The notes beneath the pieces are model-generated. The model did no database searches, was not told the DNA's origin, and was given only the letters and a program-made list of their open reading frames with translations. The translations under genes were made by a program, and so were the position numbers. A DNA stretch of 9,278 nt from Candidatus Aenigmatarchaeota archaeon (GTDB lineage Archaea; Aenigmatarchaeota; Aenigmatarchaeia; QMZP01; JAFGSV01): NCBI GenBank assembly GCA_030624445.1, contig JAUXKD010000011.1, positions 1 to 9,278 of the forward strand, written 5' to 3'. Below are positions 5,347 through 9,278 of the stretch, one piece after another (within the stretch, counting starts at the first letter, position 1; each line of letters starts with the position of its first letter).

Positions 5347-7458
5347 ATGGGCCTGCAAAGGAAAGCCATAACACCGGTCATATCCATCATAGTCCTCCTT
5401 CTCATAACTGTTGCTCTGGCAGGAGCATCCTGGTCATACATCTCCGGATACTGGGAAGGAATGACATCAAAGCAATTAGAAGTGTCAGACTCCTTCTGCT
5501 TAGCCACAGGTGAAGGAAAAATCCTGATAAAAAACATGGGATCTTCCGCCATAATCTCGGACGAAATAATTGTCGTGGACAAGAAATCCGGCAACGATAT
5601 AACCGGCGAGATAACCTGGTCCAGCGAAGCGGTCAAAACAGGCCTAGTCCTCGAGCTCAATTTCGACGACCAAACCGACCCCGGGAAGGATACCTCAGGA
5701 CAGGGCAACAACGGGACCCTCAACGGCCCGACATGGACCTCCAGCGGCAAAGTGGGCGGAGCTCTGGAATTTGACGGTATCGATGATTACATTGACATCG
5801 GCAACTATCCGAGCTTGAACATAACTGACGAGATTTCGATCGAAGCATGGTTCAAATTAAATGAAGTGAAACCAGGAGATTTCCACATAGCCAGCAAAGG
5901 AAGCTATGGATTGTTTATGTCAAACGGCAAAGTGGCTGGTCACGCATCTGTAAAAAACAACAACAATCTTTTATGGAGTAAAATTTACAACTTTTCTAGT
6001 GGGTATGATATTCCTCAAGCAGTAGCTATTGATAGAGAAAACAATGTTATAGTAGTTGGTGCTGAAGCCCTCCCGGGTTCTGATTATCAGTGGAGAATCA
6101 TGAAATTCGACAGCGATGGAAATTCGTTGTGGAACAATACAGTGAATCCTAGTGACGGTTTTGATTCGGCCTCAGGAGTCGCAATTGACAGTAGCAATAA
6201 CATAATTGTAGGGGGTCATGACGAAATTCCTGGAGACAAACAATTCAGAATCATGAAATTCGACAGCGATGGAAATTCGTTGTGGAACTATACCTTAAAT
6301 ACAACTAATTTGGGTAATGAAGTATGGAAACTAACAGTTGACAGCAATGATAACATAATTACAGTCGGCTGGGATCAACTTGTTCCTTTTCCTGCTTTTG
6401 ATTATCAATGGAGCATACTTAAATTAGATAGCGATGGCAACCAATTATGGGATTATACTAATGACTTCAGTGGTAATTATGATGTAGCATATCAGATAGC
6501 TGTTGACCGCAATGATAACTTTATAGCTGTAGGTGTGGATAGGATTCCTGGAAATATGCAGTGGCGTATAATGAAATTTGACACCAATAAGAATCTATTA
6601 TGGAATAAATTTTATGATTTCTGGGTTGGCGATCATGATAGAGCATATGAGGTAGATGTTGACAGTAATGATAACATAATTGTAAGTGGTTATGATACGG
6701 GCCCTGGAGATGAACAATTCAGAATCATGAAATTCGACAGTAATGGTAATTCGCTATGGAATTATACAGTAAACCCCAACACTACGGGATTATGGGAATG
6801 GATTGATGGTATGGCAGTTGACAGCAATGATAACATTGTTGTATTAGGTAAAGAAGACGTCTCAAGGCCAAATTATCAACTTTTAATAATGAAGTTGGAC
6901 AGCAATAAAAATTCATTATGGAATTATACTGTTAATGTGTTTGTTGGTGGTGATGATTGGCCCAACGATATGGACATTGACAGCAATGATAACTTTGTAG
7001 TTGTTTCAGGCCCTTATACCACAGATTATTTTGGATCGCAATGGGACATCAGAAAATTCGGCAACTTGGTAAAGGGAAAAACGGCATTATCTACAAACAG
7101 ATGGTATCTTGGTACATTTACATATGATGGATCTACAACGAGGATATATCTTGATGGTGTATTGCAAACATCCATTCCTTTGACCGGAAACATACAAAGC
7201 TCAGTCTGGAACCTTTCTTTGGGTGCTAAGGGAGGAAAGTCATACAAGTATGGAAAAAAATTTCCAATCGGCAGTGGAAACAACTTCAACGGAACAATAG
7301 ACGAAGTCAGAATATACAACACGACCATCATGAGCAATACGGTTACCATACATCCTGGAAAAACGGCAACCTTCACCCACACGTGCAAGGTAGGAAAGAG
7401 ATGCGACTACAAGATACTCCACGGCGGTGTCTCCAGGATAGCAATCGTTGTCTGTTGA
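5347..7458 (+). CDS. Secreted pilin-like protein with LamG domain and inserted seven-blade propeller
   Basis: The 703-residue product begins with a type IV pilin/archaellin N-terminus: QRKAIT (residues 4-9) fits the archaeal prepilin-peptidase motif [KR][GA]-x-x, with cleavage expected after A7, followed by a hydrophobic helix (about 8-30). Residues 48-95 look like the first strands of a pilin-type beta-sandwich. Residues 99-203 are the first half of a LamG/concanavalin-like domain (GLVLELNFD, ALEFDGIDDYIDIG, ISIEAWFKL). Residues 205-573 are seven repeats of about 50 residues (VDSNDNIIVVG ... QFRIMKFDSDGNSLWNYT), a beta-propeller. Residues 577-660 resume LamG (RWYLGTFTYDGSTTRIYLDG, FNGTIDEVRIYN). 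Residues 661-703 (TVTIHPGKTATFTHTC ... VVC) complete the pilin sandwich. All four cysteines (51, 680, 686, 703) are in the outer domain. About twelve N-x-S/T sequons are present. It is probably membrane-anchored or in a pilus, acting in adhesion or carbohydrate binding (inference). Confidence 0.9.
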   Translation: MGLQRKAITPVISIIVLLLITVALAGASWSYISGYWEGMTSKQLEVSDSFCLATGEGKILIKNMGSSAIISDEIIVVDKKSGNDITGEITWSSEAVKTGLVLELNFDDQTDPGKDTSGQGNNGTLNGPTWTSSGKVGGALEFDGIDDYIDIGNYPSLNITDEISIEAWFKLNEVKPGDFHIASKGSYGLFMSNGKVAGHASVKNNNNLLWSKIYNFSSGYDIPQAVAIDRENNVIVVGAEALPGSDYQWRIMKFDSDGNSLWNNTVNPSDGFDSASGVAIDSSNNIIVGGHDEIPGDKQFRIMKFDSDGNSLWNYTLNTTNLGNEVWKLTVDSNDNIITVGWDQLVPFPAFDYQWSILKLDSDGNQLWDYTNDFSGNYDVAYQIAVDRNDNFIAVGVDRIPGNMQWRIMKFDTNKNLLWNKFYDFWVGDHDRAYEVDVDSNDNIIVSGYDTGPGDEQFRIMKFDSNGNSLWNYTVNPNTTGLWEWIDGMAVDSNDNIVVLGKEDVSRPNYQLLIMKLDSNKNSLWNYTVNVFVGGDDWPNDMDIDSNDNFVVVSGPYTTDYFGSQWDIRKFGNLVKGKTALSTNRWYLGTFTYDGSTTRIYLDGVLQTSIPLTGNIQSSVWNLSLGAKGGKSYKYGKKFPIGSGNNFNGTIDEVRIYNTTIMSNTVTIHPGKTATFTHTCKVGKRCDYKILHGGVSRIAIVVC
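5959..7065 (+). repeat. Seven in-frame repeats encoding beta-propeller blades
   Basis: Seven units of about 150-170 bases share a core encoding x-VDSNDN-I-V-G ... Q-x-R-IMK-F/L-DSxGNSLWNYT. They are protein-level repeats, but some copies remain very close in DNA: 6094-6135 and 6247-6288 are identical over 42 bases, and about 28 bases (6239-6266) recur at 6713-6740. The GACAGCAATGATAAC stretch recurs in blades 3, 6 and 7, with one change in blade 5. By hand count, GC is near 30-35% in several 60-base lines here, against 58-67% at 5641-5760. Confidence 0.85.
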
Positions 7459-7515
7459 AATACAAGTATTAAAGGTTTCCGTTCTTAAGAAAGATTTCCC
7501 AATCTGTTCATTTGT
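7459..7515. other. Convergent intergenic gap without clear terminator
   Basis: Between the pilin-like gene and the TBP gene there are 57 bases. They contain AATAC-AA-GTATT and the palindrome TTCTTAAGAA (7482-7491), but no long T-run on either strand. No gene is seen. Confidence 0.4.
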
Positions 7516-8082
7516 TTAGACGACATCCGCCTTGACGCCTGCTCCTTTGAGCTTTTCCATGAACCTGCGCAGGGCCTTTTGGACGTCTTTCACGCTCTGC
7601 GCACCCGTGCATATTATTTTACCCGTTGGAAAAAGCAAAAAAGAAACCTTGGGTTCGGACATCCTGTAAATGAGTCCGGGGAACCGGTTGGGTTCGTATT
7701 CGGCGTTCTCGAGTGAAGTCGCCAGCTCTTCCAGTTTCAGCTGGTTCTTCACCTTTGAGCTTGCAACGATACTCTCTATTTTCATTTCAAAGTCCCCGGG
7801 CACGTCTATTCCGTTCTCCCTTATCTTATCCACGACTTTGTTTATGGCGTCCCTCGCTGCATCAACGCTCTTCGAACCCGTGCATATAACCGTGCCTGAG
7901 GAGAATATGAGGGCTGCGACACCATCGAGGCCGACCGGCTTGTAAACGACGCCCGAAGAATGTTCCGCTTCGTACTCTGTTTTTTGTGCACTGGAAATCA
8001 TATTCTTCAGCGGGATATTCACACCCAGCATCGCCACTACGACGACATTTTCGATCTTCAAAGGGAAATCGGCCATAAACAC
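7516..8082 (-). CDS. tbp: TATA-binding protein (TBP), divergent first repeat
   Basis: The 188-residue protein is archaeal TBP, the general factor that binds and bends TATA boxes with TFB to recruit RNA polymerase. It has the two direct repeats: the first about residues 9-92 (IENVVVVA ... AALIFSSGTVICTGSKS) and the second about 101-184 (KIESIVASSKV ... EYEPNRFPGLIYRMSEPKV, LLFPTGKIICTGAQS). Three of the four DNA-kinking phenylalanines are present (F60, F134, F151), but the first-repeat FPG is replaced by SSG (residues 42-44), and the loop after it is one residue longer. The acidic tail of many euryarchaeal TBPs is missing. Translation starts either at GTG 8082 or ATG 8076; GGTG at 8083-8080 overlaps the GTG, so the choice is open. 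The gene is divergent from a small membrane protein over 53 AT-rich bases. Confidence 0.95.
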   Translation of the reverse strand: MFMADFPLKIENVVVVAMLGVNIPLKNMISSAQKTEYEAEHSSGVVYKPVGLDGVAALIFSSGTVICTGSKSVDAARDAINKVVDKIRENGIDVPGDFEMKIESIVASSKVKNQLKLEELATSLENAEYEPNRFPGLIYRMSEPKVSFLLFPTGKIICTGAQSVKDVQKALRRFMEKLKGAGVKADVV

Positions 8083-8108
8083 CAGCTTTTTATTTTTAGA
8101 GCAACGGG

Positions 8109-8127
8109 ATATATAATATAATTATAA
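8109..8127. promoter_or_regulatory. Shared AT-rich TATA region for TBP and the divergent membrane gene
   Basis: ATATATAATATAATTATAA lies between the two start regions and contains the inverted repeat TATAAT (8112-8117) / ATTATA (8121-8126). A TATA-like box at 8109-8116 is centred about 24 bases before the plus-strand ATG 8136 and about 30 bases before the minus-strand GTG 8082, so one box could serve both directions. TBP would then bind its own promoter. Confidence 0.5.
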
Positions 8128-8135
8128 CCCAATTA

Positions 8136-8480
8136 ATGATAAACATGGTGAAGAAAAAACTCTACGGATACTCGAACCTTATCGCAGTCATCCTTGGTAT
8201 CATATTCTGCACAATAACCTACGGTCCGCTCGGTATCCTGATCGCTATAACGGCCCAAATCGTGCTTGGAATACTGCTGCTGCTGGGTTTCATACCGGTT
8301 GTTGGTGTGTTTCTGTACGTCTGGCTTGCGTGGTTCAACTTCCTGCCGTGGCTCGTATCCGTGTTCGGCATCGAGTGGACGTGGTCTCTGACAACGCTCT
8401 TCGTGTTCAACCTTATAATCTCGATCGGAGCAACCCTGCAGATGATAATAAGGATATTCACGGTTTACTGGAGGTTCTGA
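8136..8480 (+). CDS. Small multi-pass membrane protein, unrecognised
   Basis: I do not recognise this 114-residue protein. It has a short basic N-terminus (MINMVKKKLYGYS) and then three or four hydrophobic spans, roughly residues 14-29, 31-50, 53-76 and 83-109, joined by very short loops. Aromatic residues are frequent (WLAWFNFLPWL, WTWS), and charges are nearly absent until RIFTVYWRF at the end, so almost all of it is in the membrane. ATG 8136 lies about 24 bases after a TATA-like box, fitting a leaderless mRNA; the in-frame ATG at 8145 (MVKKKL) is the alternative. No catalytic or transport motif is visible. It is divergent from TBP and followed by an inward-facing rpoN, so the neighbours give no functional clue. 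Confidence 0.75.
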   Translation: MINMVKKKLYGYSNLIAVILGIIFCTITYGPLGILIAITAQIVLGILLLLGFIPVVGVFLYVWLAWFNFLPWLVSVFGIEWTWSLTTLFVFNLIISIGATLQMIIRIFTVYWRF

Positions 8481-8540
8481 AATAGATTCAGGTGTTATTT
8501 CTTTCGTCCGTTGCTGTTACCACTTCATAAAAATCGATAC

Positions 8541-8576
8541 TCTTCAGTCCAATTATTGTGTTTATTCGCCTGAAGA
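8541..8576. repeat. Inverted repeat between membrane gene and rpoN
   Basis: TCTTCAG (8541-8547) pairs perfectly with CTGAAGA (8570-8576) across 22 bases, in the 102-base convergent gap 8481-8582. It may form the 3' end hairpin of either transcript. No T-run follows it on the plus strand. No gene is seen in this gap. Confidence 0.35.
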
Positions 8577-8582
8577 AAAAAA
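8576..8582 (-). terminator. Oligo-T terminator directly after rpoN
   Basis: Seven Ts on the minus strand start immediately after the TAA stop of rpoN, followed by the CTTCAG/CTGAAG inverted repeat. Oligo-T tracts serve as terminators in archaea. Confidence 0.5.
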
Positions 8583-8777
8583 TTATTTCTTGAACCTGCC
8601 GATCTTCTTAGTCATGTCCACGTGAGTAAGGAAAAGCGACCTGCAGCAGTATCTTTCAACACCAAAGCCGTCCAGCAGCTTCTTCGGGTCCCCTCCATTT
8701 TCTATCTTTTTCTTGAACTCTTCCCAGTACTGCCCTACAGGCTTCCCGCACGTCATGCATCTTATAGGTATTATCAT
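8583..8777 (-). CDS. rpoN: DNA-directed RNA polymerase subunit N (RPB10 homologue)
   Basis: From ATG 8777 the product has 64 residues, the usual size, and begins MIIPIRCMTCGKPVG, the near-invariant start of this family. C7-x-x-C10 together with the C44-C45 pair (VERYCCRS) forms the zinc site; WEEFKKK and LTHVDM are also family features. It is a small structural subunit of archaeal RNA polymerase that bridges subunits D and L to the large subunits. The frame is open upstream to a TTG at 8792 (five extra residues), but the family alignment supports 8777. A TATA element near 8817-8824, read on the minus strand, would give a leader of about 15 bases. The gene usually sits with ribosomal protein genes in archaea; here it is isolated. 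Confidence 0.96.
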   Translation of the reverse strand: MIIPIRCMTCGKPVGQYWEEFKKKIENGGDPKKLLDGFGVERYCCRSLFLTHVDMTKKIGRFKK

Positions 8778-8816
8778 ACGATCAATTCGCAATCTCTATT
8801 ATTATCAACGTCAACC

Positions 8817-8824
8817 TTTATATT
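8817..8824. promoter_or_regulatory. TATA element between rpoN and the IMPDH-family gene
   Basis: TTTATATT (AATATAAA on the minus strand) is centred about 43 bases before the rpoN ATG, giving a start site near 8794 in that direction. Read on the plus strand it would start a transcript near 8846, with a leader of about 100 bases before ATG 8945. Confidence 0.4.
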
Positions 8825-8855
8825 TTTTCCCTTAGTTAAAGCTGAAGTCATACGT

Positions 8856-8875
8856 CCCTGGAATCAGGGCTTTTT
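8856..8875 (+). promoter_or_regulatory. Hairpin followed by T-run upstream of the IMPDH-family gene
   Basis: CCCTG-GAAT-CAGGG (8856-8869) is a GC-rich 5-base-pair stem with a 4-base loop, followed after one C by TTTTT (8871-8875). It has the form of an intrinsic terminator, yet no plus-strand gene ends nearby. It may be a leader element of the gene at 8945 or the end of a short untranslated RNA. Confidence 0.4.
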
Positions 8876-8944
8876 AATGCAACTTGGATCGATTCTTGAC
8901 TGAATAGAACGAAATGAATAAATGTTTATTTGACTAATATTCAT

Positions 8945-9278
8945 ATGGGAAGAGCAATAGGGGAAATCGGAAACTTTGACGAGATGACCATTCTTCCAGG
9001 TTGGACTACTTCTAGTGCAACATACGATAAAGTTGATCTTTCAGTGGAACTTGCCCCGGGAGTGGTTCTTGATTATCCTTTCATCGCAGCCCCTATGACA
9101 TCCGTTGTTGGAGATAGGATGGCAGAAGAATGCGCAAAAAACGGGATTATGGCCGTAGTTCCTTCCCAATTATCAATAGACGAAGCGGCTGATATAGTTG
9201 GAAATATTAAAAAACATGAAGTAAAAAAAGATCAACTCGAAGTACTCGAAGACCCTGAATGGATAACTGATAAAAATA
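8945..9278 (+). CDS. IMP dehydrogenase/GMP reductase family protein, N-terminal part (runs off right edge)
   Basis: The 111 complete codons seen match the N-terminus of the IMPDH/GMP reductase TIM-barrel family: FDEMTILPGW (residues 11-20, the FDDVLLVPGYS element), VDLSVELAPGV (30-40), YPFIAAPMTSVVGDRMA (44-60, usually P-I-V-SAPMDTVTE-MA), NGIMAVVPSQLSIDEAADIV (66-85). IMPDH oxidises IMP to XMP in guanine nucleotide synthesis. Compared with ordinary IMPDH, the APMDTVTE element has T-S in place of D-T, and VIH-NLS is replaced by VVPSQLS, so it may be a divergent subfamily. CBS domains and the catalytic cysteine loop lie outside the window. An in-frame TGA at 8915 and no nearer start make ATG 8945 secure. 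There is no ribosome site; weak AT-rich elements lie near 8918-8930. Confidence 0.85.
   Translation, partial: MGRAIGEIGNFDEMTILPGWTTSSATYDKVDLSVELAPGVVLDYPFIAAPMTSVVGDRMAEECAKNGIMAVVPSQLSIDEAADIVGNIKKHEVKKDQLEVLEDPEWITDKN

Noticed and set aside
5959..7065. Tandem DNA repeat array, mobile element or CRISPR
   Set aside because: Units are in frame, differ in length and sequence, and encode propeller blades. There are no spacers, terminal inverted repeats or target duplications beyond chance.
5950..7075. Short GTAAA match on both sides of the propeller insert as a target-site duplication
   Set aside because: Five AT-rich bases within lysine codons are expected by chance and do not mark transposition.
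7482..7491. Palindrome TTCTTAAGAA as a terminator between convergent genes
   Set aside because: It has no loop and no T-run following on either strand; a ten-base AT-rich palindrome is weak evidence.
8778..8792. TTG start adding five residues to RpoN
   Set aside because: The family begins at MIIPIRC almost without exception, so ATG 8777 is preferred.

Overview
The window is archaeal chromosomal DNA. The evidence is a two-repeat TATA-binding protein, an RPB10-type RNA polymerase subunit (RpoN), a type IV pilin-like protein with a class III signal peptide, TATA boxes about 25 bases upstream of several start codons (leaderless style), and GGTG-type ribosome sites on other genes. Short intergenic gaps, abutting convergent genes and stand-alone small genes suggest a compact genome. 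A DPANN-type or related uncultured lineage is plausible but is inference only; nothing here fixes the phylum.

Left part (1-4580): a glycan-building neighbourhood. A family 2 glycosyltransferase running off the left edge (minus) sits 9 bases behind an unrecognised 141-residue gene (minus). After a 187-base divergent promoter region come two plus-strand GT4 (GT-B) glycosyltransferases. A third GT4 enzyme on the minus strand converges on them, with one base between the stop codons. All three GT4 enzymes keep the E-x7-E motif of retaining GT4 enzymes.

Middle (4585-7458): a stand-alone NAD(P)H-hydrate epimerase (minus) is divergent from a 703-residue secreted pilin-like protein (plus). This protein appears to be nested like Russian dolls. 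An outer pilin beta-sandwich (with all four cysteines) is interrupted by a LamG/concanavalin-like domain, which is itself interrupted by a seven-blade beta-propeller of about 50-residue repeats. The propeller DNA is much AT-richer than the first part of the LamG domain and has near-identical internal repeats, suggesting a younger or separately acquired insert. The protein carries about twelve N-glycosylation sequons, several at the same place in successive blades, so the neighbouring glycosyltransferases could plausibly decorate it.

Right part (7459-9278): information-processing genes. TBP (minus) lacks one of the four phenylalanines that normally kink DNA. It shares a 53-base AT-rich divergent promoter with a small multi-pass membrane protein (plus). 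RpoN (minus) follows. The window ends inside an IMP dehydrogenase/GMP reductase family gene (plus), whose presumed leader contains a hairpin plus T-run. No tRNA, rRNA, CRISPR array, transposase or insertion sequence was seen.
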